A stretch of DNA of 64,000 nt from Abelmoschus esculentus. Taxonomy: Eukaryota > Streptophyta > Magnoliopsida > Malvales > Malvaceae. This document shows, piece after piece, positions 46,650 to 58,330 of this stretch. The notes under the pieces were generated by a model. The model saw only the letters and a list, made by a program, of their open reading frames with translations. It was not told the DNA's origin and did not search any database. The stretch covers positions 193,501-257,500 of the forward strand of contig JAUCBN010000007.1 of assembly GCA_035048815.1 (NCBI GenBank), given 5' to 3'. Positions within the stretch are counted from its first letter, which is position 1. Each line of letters starts with the position of its first letter. The translations under genes were made by a program, and so were the position numbers.

Positions 46650-47390
46650 TCTTGTATCAAAAACGCCTATATTTTCTCCAACTAGATGCTCCAATAGCAA
46701 GCAACTAGACTAGTTGCTAAAGGCTGCAAGCAAACACAAGGAATAGATTATGATGAAGTATTGACTCTAATAATAAGAATCGATATTATCAGACTTCTCA
46801 CAACAATTATAGTATAAAATAAATAAAAAATTATTAAATGGGTGTAAAGTTAACGTTCCTTAATGATTACCTAGAAGAAAGGGTTTATATCGAGCAATCA
46901 ACTTGGTACATTAAACAAGACCACGAAGATAAGGTTTCCCGCTTGAAGAAAATCTTATTTGGACTGAAACAAGCATAAATAGCATGAAATACAAGAATAT
47001 ATAATTATTTTCAAAAGAATGAGTTTATAAAGAGTTCAAACAAGCATGTCTTCTATATAAAGAGAAATAAAGATGATATCATGATTGTGTGTCTATATAT
47101 GAACAATTTGATCTTCACCGGAAACTACTCAAAAAGTATGTCTCATGATTTCAAAAAAATTATAAGAATTTGAAAATATTTATCACACAACCAAACATAA
47201 CATACGCTGAGAGATTAGTAGATAGATTTATGAAGAATTCAAAACAAGATAGATTTATGAAGAATTCAGTAAGAGACTCGGTGTATTCAACGTTGTTCAA
47301 AAGCGTCATTAGGATTTTTTTAAGATACGTCTAAGGTACGTTGGATCATGATTTATTCTATATGCAGAATAAAATTAAAAGTTAATCAAT
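46650..47390 (+). mobile_element. Ty1/copia-type retrotransposon relic (reverse transcriptase to RNase H)
   Basis: Translated piecewise in shifting frames, the DNA gives the copia order: RLVAKG and the Q-GIDY-E block (46711-46760), the FLNG-like and VYIEQ blocks, LFGLKQA, the active-site-like strand before a short VCLYMNN segment, then a C-terminal YAE..DRFMKN and RYV-GTLDH segment. Many stops and frame shifts break it, and the DD pair of the RT active site is not intact. No LTRs were seen. A short duplication (AGATTTATGAAGAATTCA) lies at 47223-47268. Confidence 0.8.
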
Positions 47391-48379
47391 TGTTTAGATA
47401 ATGATTATGAGAGACATTGATGATTCTATATTGGCTCTATATTATTATTTTTTATTTTTTAAAATAACAACTCAAATAAATATCTTTACATAAAAAATAA
47501 TTTTCATCAAACAATTATATTTAAACTAATAGCAAAAACAAATCTAAACAAATATTATAATCTAATATAAAATAAAAACTCAAACTTCAACTAAAAAACT
47601 AAACGACAAATAAATTATTCTTACATAAACTACTATTATCTTACTAGTATAATAACATAACTACTTTTCAAATCATAATTATAAAATGTATAATAAATAT
47701 AACAATCTAATAAAACAAATTAAAAAATATAATTAAAATGTTTAACTAACAATATTTGATAGAGAAAAAAAGTTTCTAATCATCAAGCTTTATTTTTTTA
47801 CTAAAACTCAACAAAAAAAATATAAATAAGAAAATAAATAAATAAAATTATAAAAAATATTACTCATCTAAAAATATTAATTATATATAAACTTAATTAA
47901 GATTTCAATATATATCTATATTAATATACATAATCCCAATTTAACTTATTTAGTATTTTAATATATATCTATATCTTTTTTAAATCTAAGAGTTTTAAAT
48001 GTTTTTATTTGAATTTATATATAGATCAAACTCTGATCGGATATGAATTTTAATCAAATTTGGACCGGATCATGATAATATCCATATCTGATTCACCTCA
48101 TATTAAGACTTAAATTCGTACTTATTTTAACCGAATTTATATCTATTTTTTAAGATCAAATCAAATTTGAATCATATTTAAATTATATTATCATTCTTAA
48201 TCTCTTGTAAAGAATCTTGCATTCCCAAAATTCTGAATCCAATAATTTAACTAAGTTGGAGTTTTTTTTATAACTACATCTATTCAAATCATTGTCGATT
48301 AATATGGATAAATATTGTAGAGATTTTATACTTAAAATATCTAACATCTCATTTACTATATCAATTAGTTGTCCGTAAG
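47391..48379. other. AT-rich spacer upstream of the MADS-box gene
   Basis: Very AT-rich, with long A/T runs and AATATATATC words. No coding, RNA or repeat family was identified. Confidence 0.6.
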
Positions 48380-48840
48380 AATTTTTATATATATATAAAC
48401 AGCCATCTGGGATGATGAAATTTAATTATCTATTTATTTACTCATATTTCCATCTGTCAGTGAGTTATTCGAGCAACGGCGCCATGAAAATACTAAAAAG
48501 AAAAGTAAAAGAAGACAGTGAAATCTACATTCTTTTCCCGAAAATATTTCCAGGGACACAAAATTCCCCAAGTCCAAAGCGTTCAACAGATAACAGTTTT
48601 AAACCTGAAAAATCAACCCTATTAACCCACAAAGTGAAACCCACTTTTCACAATATAAAACTCGCTCAACCCTCATCATTTCCAAAAGCTCTTCATTGGC
48701 TGAACTGCTTAACCCTGTGAGCTCTTATTCCCATCCTCATAATCAATCTCTGGTTTTTCTGTTATTCACTAAGATTGTCCTTTTAACCTTTCTTCTTTGT
48801 TCAACTGTAGGAGAAACCCTAGCAGCTGCAGAAGAAGGAT
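48380..48840 (+). promoter_or_regulatory. Promoter and 5' leader of the MADS-box gene
   Basis: A TATA-like AATATAAAAC at 48651-48660 sits about 30 bp upstream of a C-rich start-like stretch. A leader intron is likely from 48717 (GTGAGC) to 48810 (CAACTGTAG), leaving 30 bp of leader before the ATG. A 102-codon frame at 48412-48720 is not supported as coding. Confidence 0.5.
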
Positions 48841-51800
48841 ATGGGGAGAGGGAAGATTGTGATTCGAAGGATTGATAATTCAACGAGCAGACAAGTAACG
48901 TTTTCAAAGAGAAGGAAGGGTTTGATTAAGAAGGCCAAAGAGCTCGCCATACTGTGTGATGCAGAAGTTGGCCTTGTCATCTTCTCTAGCACCGGCAAGC
49001 TCTATGAATTTGCAAGCACCAGGTTTCAAATTCAATCCATATCCTTTATGTGTGTATGTGTTTTCTTTGATTTTATAGATTTTTATTACAGTAGAGATGA
49101 TCATCAAACCAAACATGGGTTATACGTGTTACCATAGTTCATTGTCTTTTTCCTAATCTTTTTTACTTGTTCATTTCTATTTTGGCCTGAATTCCTGGTC
49201 TTTTTTTACCTATGCAAAAACCAGAAATTGTTCTTCATTTCAATTTTCAAGCATAGGGATATATCATACTGAACCTGATAGACTGATAGGCTGTACCTGT
49301 GATGAAGGATATAATCGATGGTGACGGAAGCAATATTTTAGGTCGGATTGCAAACTATTATAGAGTTATATTAAAAATTTAAAGTCTGCAGAACCTAGTG
49401 TGACCTTAGAGAAAAAATATATATAAAGAAAATACATAAACTATACTTAAGTTTAAAATTTTCGAAAGCTGTGACGATCTCTCTAGTACCCCTCCGTCCA
49501 TACATGGATACAATGGAATATCAGATGAAAGATTTGTTTAAGACTAGTTTCTGCAATAATGATGATATATGATCATCAACAAGGGGATAAAAAAATAGTC
49601 TGTGTTTTCCGGGAGGTGTGACAGCCTCCTCTAGTACTCGTGGATTCATCCCTTAATATAATGGAATATCATATGAATGATTTGTTACTAGATTCTATAA
49701 TCATGGTGAGATATGATCATCATTAAGGGGAGAAAATAAAGAATAGTAAGTGCTTTTCTATGAAAGATTGCACTACTGGGAACGTTTGGTTTCAACTTTG
49801 GTGTGCATAGAATATGAAATTAGACACAATGTTAAATCTAAATTGTTTCTGATATTCGGTGTCCGACGCATATTCAATAACACTGTGAAATTCAAGTTCA
49901 TACACTGTACTCCATGTTTTAAACACTTCTTTTACTTGAAATTCCCACTCTCCTAGTTCTTTTCCGGCCTTTGCTGCCCACGATTCTTAGATTTTAACTT
50001 GCTAAAAGTGTCAACTTTTGACTTATAAATCTCCTCCTTTTGTGATTCTAAAGTGGAAACAGTTAAAAATTCTTTAATCTCTACATGATTCTGCATGTTT
50101 AAATCAATTTCCATGGCATGCCTGGCATTGAAGTCAAAATTATACAGCTATAGCTTTAGCTGAAATTTCATGGTGTCTGTATACGACTTTAGGCCTTTTT
50201 ATCTTAATATAGTCTTAAAGGACCAAAGGTGGTGTTTAGTATATAATTATTTCAACTCTAAATTATAAACCCTAAACCTTATATATTAAAATAAATTCTT
50301 AAACCCTAAAATAAGTAGGTTTGCGTACCTACATGTGTATGAAAAAAAAATCATATACATATAGAGAGAATTGGTTACTCCCCTTTGTGATATTGAGGAA
50401 AATTTAAATTCTAAACTCTAACCTTAATTTTTACATTTTAAACCCTGAATCTCATACCCTAAAAATACACTATATCTCTAATTCCCTAAATCATAACCAC
50501 AACACCTAACTTTAAACTCTAAACTTATTATTTTAAATAGGAACACCAATAGAAGTACAATAAAAGACCAGCGGATTAACAATGGTGCATTATATACGCA
50601 TCCACTAATAAAGTTCAAGGCTCCAACGAGGGAGAGAATAACATGAAAAATAATCCAACTTGGATCGTTTGACAAATATATAATATTGTGTTTCACTTTA
50701 GCATTTCATATTGTAGAATGTAGATTTCCATATTAAGCTATGTTTTAGATGTACACCATTCGTTTTAGACAACCTCAAAGCTTCTGAAAAGGGAAAGTTC
50801 ACGGAAAGAATCAAGGTTTCGATAGATCTATCAATAGCCACATAATATGGTGTGTACTTTAGGTATTTATTTATTTTCTTCAACGATGCCATCCGTTAGA
50901 TATTTATTTTTTGTTCATTACATCATTGAGATGTTTTCAGACACTATAACATGATGTGTAATGCCAGCTTGAAATCAGTTATTGAAAGATTCAACAGCTT
51001 GAAAGAGGAACACCAACAATTGTTGAATCCGGCGTCGGAAGTCAAGGTAAACTTATCTTCCACTTTTTACATATGCGTCGAACATGAGAAATTTAGGGTA
51101 AATAAGGAGTCGAAATATTGTAGAGGCTAATGTTACATTTTTTTTACAAAAGACATGTCTAATAGGATATGCAGTAGTGTCACTGTTTATATAGTTTAAG
51201 ATCTTTTTTTTAATTTGGGATTAATGATCTCATCTCTTCTTAGACATGACATTCTTTCATATTCAATCTCATGAGGCCCTTGTCACGCGTCACGAGCTCC
51301 TACTCTCGTGATTGGTCTTTCATCACGTTTGTTTACCTTGTCTACTTTTATCATTGGAGCTTGGTGCGAAATTAAGTAATCAAATAGTCATTGTGATACC
51401 ACTTGTCATGGGGTCGTTACTTTATTCCTGAAAGATATGTCTGATAGGATGTGTAACTTGATTGTTCATATATCTCAATACCTTTTTTTCAATATGGATT
51501 AATGGTCCCCTCTTTTTAGACCATAACATATACATTTTCTGAAAGGAACTCACAGCAACTATAATTCCCAAGATATATTTTTAAGTTCTAAATAAGCTTA
51601 AGAGTAAAGATTTGCTGTAATGCTGTTTTATTACTTGACAGTTCTGGCAAAGAGAGGCTGCAATTTTGAGACAACAAGTGCAGAATTTGCAAGAAAACCA
51701 TCGGTATGTCAGTTCCCTCAGAGCTTAAATTTCCACATATAATATTACTTATGGGGATTGATTAAACAGTCTTATATACGTACATGTACACGCACAAATG

Positions 51801-52439
51801 CATATACATTTGTACATGGATTGACCAACACCTAAAATCTGATACAAACCAGGCAACTCATGGGCGAACAGCTTTATGGTTTGAGAGTTGAAGAGTTACA
51901 GAATCTAGAGAACCAACTGGAGATGAGTTTGAAGTGTGTTCGCATGAAAAAGGTAGCAAAAAACCCCAATTTTCTATTAATTTTTCTGGCATAATCTTAT
52001 GGTTGTAATAATTATAAACTTGACATAAGCTTCATCTTTAAAAAAAACTTCTGCAGGAACGGATATTAACTGATGAAATACAAGAACTAAGCCGAAGGGT
52101 CTTTCCAAAACAACACTAGCTGAGTTTTTATTTACAATTTTATTCGAATTCGAATCACTTCCATTGTTATACTTACACTATACCATCACCATTTTTTCTC
52201 AGGGGAACCTCATACATCAGGAGAATGTGGAACTCTACAAGAAGGTATATATCCATTATATTGATGGATACAATCTTGTAAATAACCAAGTCCAGTGAGC
52301 TAATTAACTAGGGGTTTTGTCTCAGGTTTATGGCAATGGCAATGGAAATGGCCTGAGTTCATATGGTTTTGGGTGTGGAGATGGTTCAAATGAGCCTGTT
52401 CATCTTCAACTAAGTCCACCAGAGAGAGATACTGATTAA
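48841..52439 (+). CDS. MIKC MADS-box protein, AGL17/ANR1 group, 7 exons
   Basis: Exons: 48841-49022, 50968-51046, 51642-51703, 51853-51952, 52057-52098, 52203-52244 and 52326-52439. They total 621 bp, 206 residues plus stop. Exon 1 is a complete MADS domain (MGRGKIVIRRIDNSTSRQVT, ILCDAEVGLVIFSSTGKLYE). Exons 2-5 give the I region and K-box (LKSVIERFNSLKEEHQQLLN, FWQREAAILRQQVQNLQENH, LENQLEMSLKCVRMKK). The C-terminus ends EPVHLQLSPPERDTD. The PVHLQLS tail and the K-box wording place it in the AGL17 group, whose members act in roots (nitrate-dependent lateral roots, ANR1) and in flowering. The protein is slightly shorter than usual because the C-terminal domain stops soon after LQLS. Intron 1 is 1.9 kb. 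A second in-frame acceptor lies at 50940. Confidence 0.9.
49468..49733. repeat. Two-copy direct duplication inside MADS intron 1
   Basis: GTGACGATCTCTCTAGTAC...AATGGAATATCAGATGAA...ATGATCATCAACAAGGGGA recurs as GTGACAGCCTCCTCTAGTAC...AATGGAATATCATATGAA...ATGATCATCATTAAGGGGA. The offset is 144-148 bp, and identity is high for an intron. Confidence 0.75.
51140..51535. repeat. Duplicated segment in MADS intron 2
   Basis: CATGTCTAATAGGATATG...GGGATTAATGATCTCATCTC...TTAGACATGACA near 51158-51250 recurs as TATGTCTGATAGGATGTG...GGATTAATGGTCCCCTC...TTAGACCATAACA near 51437-51530, about 280 bp apart, with a CACGCGTCACGAGCTCC stretch between. It is possibly the paired ends of a small insertion. Confidence 0.55.
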
Positions 52440-52689
52440 GGTTACTTCATCTTCAAGCAAAATCCAAGTCTGCAAAGGAAAATTTTCTGGGAGAGATGAA
52501 TCTGATATTGTTTGTGGCATTATAAATATAATAGAACCACTATATAAGTTTTACTGGAGGAGGAAGCAAAATATTGAATAAAATACTGTTTATTCAACTT
52601 TCTCCTTCATCATGAACATTTTAACCATTCTCAATGAGATTCGGGATTTTCTTTAGAGTCTTTCTGGATTGAAATTTTAACACAACAGG

Positions 52690-53285
52690 GAGTTCTTTAA
52701 TAAATTTATTTCTAATTGAGTCGAGGTAAGTTAAGTGTGATTATTAGAAGGAATCGAGTAAAAAACGGCGAGTCTTATTTCTATGTCATATAGTTCATTT
52801 TAGGTTGAGTCGAGTGAACTAAGATTTAAATGATACTTATAAATTGGTTTGAGTTAAATTAAAAGAGAGTAAATAACTCAAATTAAAAATCAGTTAGGAA
52901 TATGGTTATGTTTTTAGACTATATATTTGAACATAAGATATTTAATACGATAAATTTGATTTTAAATTAGTTGATTGATGAATTTTATTTTATTATTTAT
53001 TTTAAATCAGTTGGCAATATATGTATATCGCATATAAAAATATGAAGAAATATATATGTATATCATATATGATTATAGAAAGTTGTTTAAATTGTAATCA
53101 ATTAGTATCATAAAGTTATAAATATTTATAATTAAATTTGAATAGAAACCCGAACAACCCAACTCGAATTTTATAAACTTTGATAAAAAATAAAATAAAT
53201 TTTGTATTATAAAATATGACTTGTCAATTCAATTAACTTAAAAATTTATTCGATTTGATCAAATATTCATCCCTAAACCGATAAA
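52690..53285. repeat. Dispersed GAGTCGAGT...ATTCATCCCTAA remnant
   Basis: It starts with GAGTCGAGGTAAGTTAAG and GTTGAGTCGAGTGAAC words and ends in AAATATTCATCCCTAA. The right end aligns with 35819-35878. No clear target duplication. Confidence 0.5.
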
Positions 53286-55156
53286 TTTTCTGTTTACACA
53301 AACGATCTTTTCAAAGAAAACTAAGTTTTAGTAATCTGATTTATCAAATAATGCTCTTAATTTAGTATTAAAGAAAAATAAAATTTTGATATAATATTTC
53401 GATAATACAATATAAAAACCTCAAGCCAATAAACGAAGGACGACAAATTAAACGAAGAAAGTGTTGAGATTCGTATTTTGTGATTTAATAATATATTTCG
53501 AATGTTAAAAAGATTATAAGTTGAAAAATAAATTAATTTAATATCATTTTATTTTATAATAAATTTAATATAAATAATTATAAAAATATCAAAAAGTTAA
53601 AAAGAGCATCCTTTAATAATTATTTTTGAGTTGAATAAACTATAGTAATCCATATACCTAACATTTGATAAGATTTCCACTACAACAACTGCGTTTAATG
53701 CAAGTATCTGGCATTGATTGATTGCTCGTGCACTTGTAGGTCTGGTACCCTACCAAAACGACGTCACCTTTATGATTCGCTGACAAAAAACCTAACATTT
53801 GATTTGAGGTATTGTCTCATTCATTTTCTAAAATAAAATCATTATTCGGATAAACTATATTAAATCTAAAATTAATATCAATTATATTATTAAATTTTAG
53901 TTTATGTTTCAGTTATATCACTGAATCATTAAAATTGATGACGTAAATTTTAACGGTTTAATAAAATAATTAAAGCATAAATCAACATTTAATGCTAAAA
54001 TAATAAAAATTCTAGTTTAATGGTATACTCAATACGTGGCTAAAAATTTGGTAGTATCTAATATACACTCAATACAATAAGTGTTCTAATTATTTCAATA
54101 AAAAATATTTATTTAATTTTTTTACCTCATCATTTTTACCAAGTGAATCTTTGTTTGGTAAAAAATGTTTTAAACTTAATTTATAATAAATGTTATTAAA
54201 GATTCACTTGATAAGAATGACGAGATAAAAAAAATTAAATGAATATTTTTTATTGATTGGTCTTATAGATAACGTGATGGGAATGACCCATAATATAATT
54301 TTTGGATTTGAAGATAAAGCTAGTTTTGTATGGAATGTTAGAATTAATGTCTTTAATTGGATGATTAATTGAAGACCAGAAGCTATCTTTACTTTTTCTT
54401 GATCAAAAGTGCATTTGAGTCTACAATTAAAAGGACTAATTCCCGTCGTAGTAGCATTGTTTATCTCCAATTTTTTTCTCTAAAAATTATTTAGATTTTG
54501 AAAAAAATTAATTTAATTGATTTATATCGTTTGTACTTAATTCAATTAATATTATTGTTGTTGTAATACATGACAAATTATAGAATGGGTTGTAATCAAG
54601 CATTTAATACCCTAAAATTTTATAAATTTAATTCGATTTAAAAAAATTTAAATAAAGTTTGAGCAATAAAATAAAAATTCTAATAACTCGAATAACTTAA
54701 AATTTTTAATAATTAATGGATTGATTTTTAAGGTTAAGCCGAGGATGTAATGTATTTTTTAAAGTATATGATTTAATATATAAAACTTAAAGTTAAAATC
54801 TGAAATTTAATTTTTAATAAGGACATAAAAACATAATTAAGGATAAAAGATTTTTTCCGCTATTTGAACAAATGTCTAGAGACTATTATGTACAAAAAAA
54901 AAATTTTAAGATATCCTTCAAAATACATTCATTTCAGCTGTGAAATTTGTAACACTTTTGGTTATGATGAGGCATTGGAGAACCGAAGGGTGACCCTAGA
55001 ATTTATAATAAAAAATGAGTGAGTAGGAACATTATATTATATTTGTAGGGTCCAAGCATCAAACAAAAGTCCACTTAAAACAAACAGCATACTCATTCTT
55101 TTGTTTAAAAACAGAAGACAAAAGAAAGTGTTGCTTAATCATGTTTTTAATTGTGT
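53286..55156. other. AT-rich spacer between the MADS gene and the GC-rich insertion
   Basis: A short GC-richer island (53685-53800, with AAAACGACGTCACC) lies in otherwise A/T-dominated DNA. A minus-strand frame at 54204-54470 shows no family resemblance. 54600-54730 carries TAACTCGAATAAC words like the other remnants. Confidence 0.5.
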
Positions 55157-55160
55157 TTAT

Positions 55161-55460
55161 TGTCACGGGGTCAGAGTTTTTGCGTAGGGGCTTTTACCCG
55201 TGCGGCACCTCGGGTCACTCGGATGCCCGAGGATCAGCCTGAACGATCTCCGATGCTTACTAGTTTCGCCCTCCTATGGGCTCATCAGGGAAACGGGGAC
55301 AGCTCTCGACCAGTGTGGTGCACGATCAGCGCGCCCATCCCAGATGGGACGACTACTCGACACGTACTACACTCTTAATGCTATCCCGCTCCCAAGTTTT
55401 ACGCACCACCAGAAAGCATCTCGCTCGATCTCGCGTAATCACGACTCACGGTCCGTGACA
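55161..55460. mobile_element. GC-rich 300-bp insertion with TGTCACGG / CCGTGACA ends, possibly a solo LTR or TRIM
   Basis: The block is markedly GC-rich in an AT-rich region. It opens TGTCACGGGGTCAG and closes GGTCCGTGACA, an 8-bp inverted repeat with the TG...CA ends of LTRs. TTAT stands on both sides (55157-55160 and 55461-55464), a possible 4-bp target duplication. Open frames inside (for example 55200-55547 +) run past the right end and look accidental. Confidence 0.65.
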
Positions 55461-55464
55461 TTAT

Positions 55465-56074
55465 GTATATCTAGTAATAAGTACTTGGATATGATTTTTC
55501 TTAAGGATCTTGTAAAAGATCATAGAGGGGATTTATATAGACATTAATCTATGGCATCCAAAGGGATAAAGCATAAAAATCAAACCATAGCTTTAATCTT
55601 TATAGGGATTCATATAGATAGCATAATTATAACATTAAATTTTATTTTTAATATTAAAACATACATAAATAAGAAAAACCAATCAAGTTCGACACGACAA
55701 CACCTTCAAACATATTCCTGTTGACACCGAGACGAGAAACCAACCGAATCTAAAACATTTTGGTTAGCTTAAAACATGCCACCTTTACTTTGCTTGACCT
55801 ATAAGGTCTCTTACAAATATAAAATTTATCCAGAGAAAACACCCACGGGTTTGCTTAATTTTTTTTGACAAAGACATGCACCGATTCTTCACCAACACGT
55901 GGTTTTTAACAGTGAAATAAGACAGTAATCTGAATTTCGATACATACGATGCTGAAAAATGGAATTTTAATTTTAAAACAGAAATACTGGCATAATAAAA
56001 TTACTACAATATTTACAAATTTACATATGTTCTACACCAGGTGTCCAATATTTACAACAAAATTGTCAAATTTT
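55465..56074. other. Spacer and 3' flank of the small membrane-protein gene
   Basis: AT-rich. The last 150 bp is probably 3' untranslated sequence of the minus-strand gene ending at 56075. No other feature. Confidence 0.6.
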
Positions 56075-56561
56075 CTAATACAAAGGAACTGGAAAACGAG
56101 GAGACTTGGGTGTCTTTGGCACTTCTATTACAACCTTGGTTTCCCTTTGAGATTCACAAGGACATGGCAATGCTATGAACTTGGGAATCTCATCACCCGG
56201 CATTAGAACCGGCAAGCTTTGCCTCTGGTTTTTCTTTACATCCTGAGTACAAAACTCAGTCGATTCAGTGTCGGGAAACGAGGTTAAATTAATGTTTTTG
56301 TCTGTAATGTTGGTTATAAGAGAAAATAATTCTTACCGTGTCGTTAGGCTTGGACTTGGAGGGGGATGCTTCGATGTCGGTATCGTTGGCTTCGGTGAAA
56401 GATCCGCGGAGGGATCGGAGCTTGTCCCAGTGGTAGCAACAAGAGAAGATGCCGCTCAAGCTGAAAATGATGATTAGGAGGAGAGCAGTGCCGAGAGGGA
56501 AGCCGAGGGACGGTCGGGAAGCGTCCATGTGTTGTGGTGGGGAAAGATCCTGACTCTCCAT
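56075..56561 (-). CDS. Small membrane protein, At5g65660-like (labelled hydroxyproline-rich in Arabidopsis)
   Basis: Exon 1 is 56561-56337 and exon 2 is 56242-56075: 393 bp, 130 residues plus stop. Residues 16-48 hold the conserved block RPSLGFPLGTALLLIIIF (in part), followed by SLSGIFSCCYHWDKLRSLRG. A single hydrophobic span lies at about 21-41, and the CC pair behind it could be a palmitoylation site. The C-terminus LPVLMPGDEIPKFIALPCPC and PRFPVPLY is the other family signature. An upstream ATG at 56729 in the same frame gives 56 extra residues without family support, so the shorter start is preferred. Function unknown. Confidence 0.85.
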
Positions 56562-58129
56562 CTTCACATATATTACTTGTTTGTTGTCTTTGCGGCAGCG
56601 GCGGAGGGTGCTGCTGGCGGCGGCGGTCTTGTTTCTAATTTGTACGTTTGAAAGCAATGAAAGTAGAAGGTTGAGAGTGAATGGATTGCGTTTGGTTGTT
56701 TGAGGGATATATGCGTTTATATAAAACATACGGAAAAAATAGAAAAATTATATTATAAGTTATTTTTATTATATTATTTTATTATTTATTTTATTAAATT
56801 ATTTTTTTAATATTTATTATAAACGAATTTAAGTGAAGATTCACTTAATAAAAATATAAAAATAAAATTTAATAAAATAAATATATTTAATTAGTTAATC
56901 TTATTAATGACGTGGTAAGAATCATAGTTTTTTTATTATTATATATATTTTTATAGAGTAACTATTTTAATTTAATTTTCTTTATTTATAATATTAATAT
57001 TGAAAATTTAAAATTTTTAATTAAATTAATTTATTTTTGATTTTTAAATAATTTTTAATACTATACATAAAGTAATTTAAGCTTATATATTTTATATTTT
57101 TAATTTAAATTATTTAATTAATAAATTAAATATCAATTAGGTAAATTAGGTTGGATTAATGTGCATGTGGAAAGGTACACTGAAAATTGTCCCATGTTCC
57201 TCCCATTGTACGGTATAGGGATGGGTCCAATTTTGGAGTGCAACCGCAATCAATGCAAAAAAGTAAAAGTTAGAAATATAATAGAGCAATTTACGGACTG
57301 AAAGCAAATTTTTTTTATAACGATCATTATATGATAAAATTTAAAAATGTTTTTAATTTTTATTCAAATGAGATATATTACGGTATGAAAAAAAGAATAA
57401 TAAGCGAGTCAAATTATTAGATAAACTATTCTGCTATCAGGACTGGTTACATTGATAAATAATCATCAATTAAGTGAAGATTTATCTTTTTTATAATCCC
57501 TACAAAATCACAATCCGATATTGAAGTCATAAAGATATCTTTGCAAGCATCAAACGAACCGTAACATATGCCGAAGTGTCAAACTATCTTCTTAGTTTAA
57601 TTTATTTAATTTATATTATTATGATTCAAAGCTATAATTTTATTTAAGATCTATGATATTATTATGAAACTCATGAATGTTATTTTTGAAGGTTAATTTA
57701 CTTATAATAATATAAAAATTTTTATATCTAAAATCCACTCTAATCTTATTATATAAAAATCCTGATTCCTTGGTTGCTTTCCGATCTAGAGAAGCCCAAA
57801 GAAAAATCCTATTTCCTCGTGGTGGAAGACACTCGAGTTCGGTATAGATTCCTTTGCTTTAAGGTGCTTTTTGCTTTTTTAGTTCTACTTTTGTACTGAA
57901 ACCAGGTCTATGAGTTGATCAAATTCTATGGACGGCACCCAGCCTCAGGGACAAGGGATAGCTTGTCCGGAAGTGGTTGAAGCATGTGGTAAAGGGAGTT
58001 GGACAAATGTTTCGTACAACAAACATGTTCAATGTGGAACATGGAAATATTTTACGAACTGGCTTGGAAAAAATTCTAAAGAGTATTCGACACACAGAAT
58101 TATGACTTTTAATTCGAGATAAATCGTTA

Positions 58130-58330
58130 ACTATTTAAATTTGACTCAATTAATTTTTATTCGATTAGATTCGATGAGTTTAAAATTAACTCGATTAAAC
58201 TTGATGAATTTAAATTTAATTCGTGATTAAACTTATTCAAATTTAATAAAACAAAACGAGTTATTTAAAATTGTATTGTATTATATTATGTTATGAGTTT
58301 GAGATTAATCCAGAACTTAGAGTTTAGTGT
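58130..58330. repeat. TTCGATTAGATTCGATGAGTTTAA-type remnant
   Basis: AACTCGATTAAACTTGATGA and similar words recur four or five times. It resembles the other CTCGA-rich remnants in the window. Confidence 0.4.

Noticed and set aside
48412..48720. Open frame of 102 codons upstream of the MADS gene
   Set aside because: It lies in promoter and leader sequence that contains a TATA-like box. No family, and poor composition.
50478..50892. Minus-strand frames inside MADS intron 1
   Set aside because: Low-complexity intron sequence with AAACCCTAAA words. No family and no splice support.
55151..55547. Three overlapping frames in the GC-rich island as a possible gene
   Set aside because: They cross the right end of the insertion, have no family and arise from GC-rich, stop-poor DNA.
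56562..56729. Longer N-terminus of the small membrane protein starting at 56729
   Set aside because: The extra residues lack family support and look like translated leader. The start at 56561 matches relatives.
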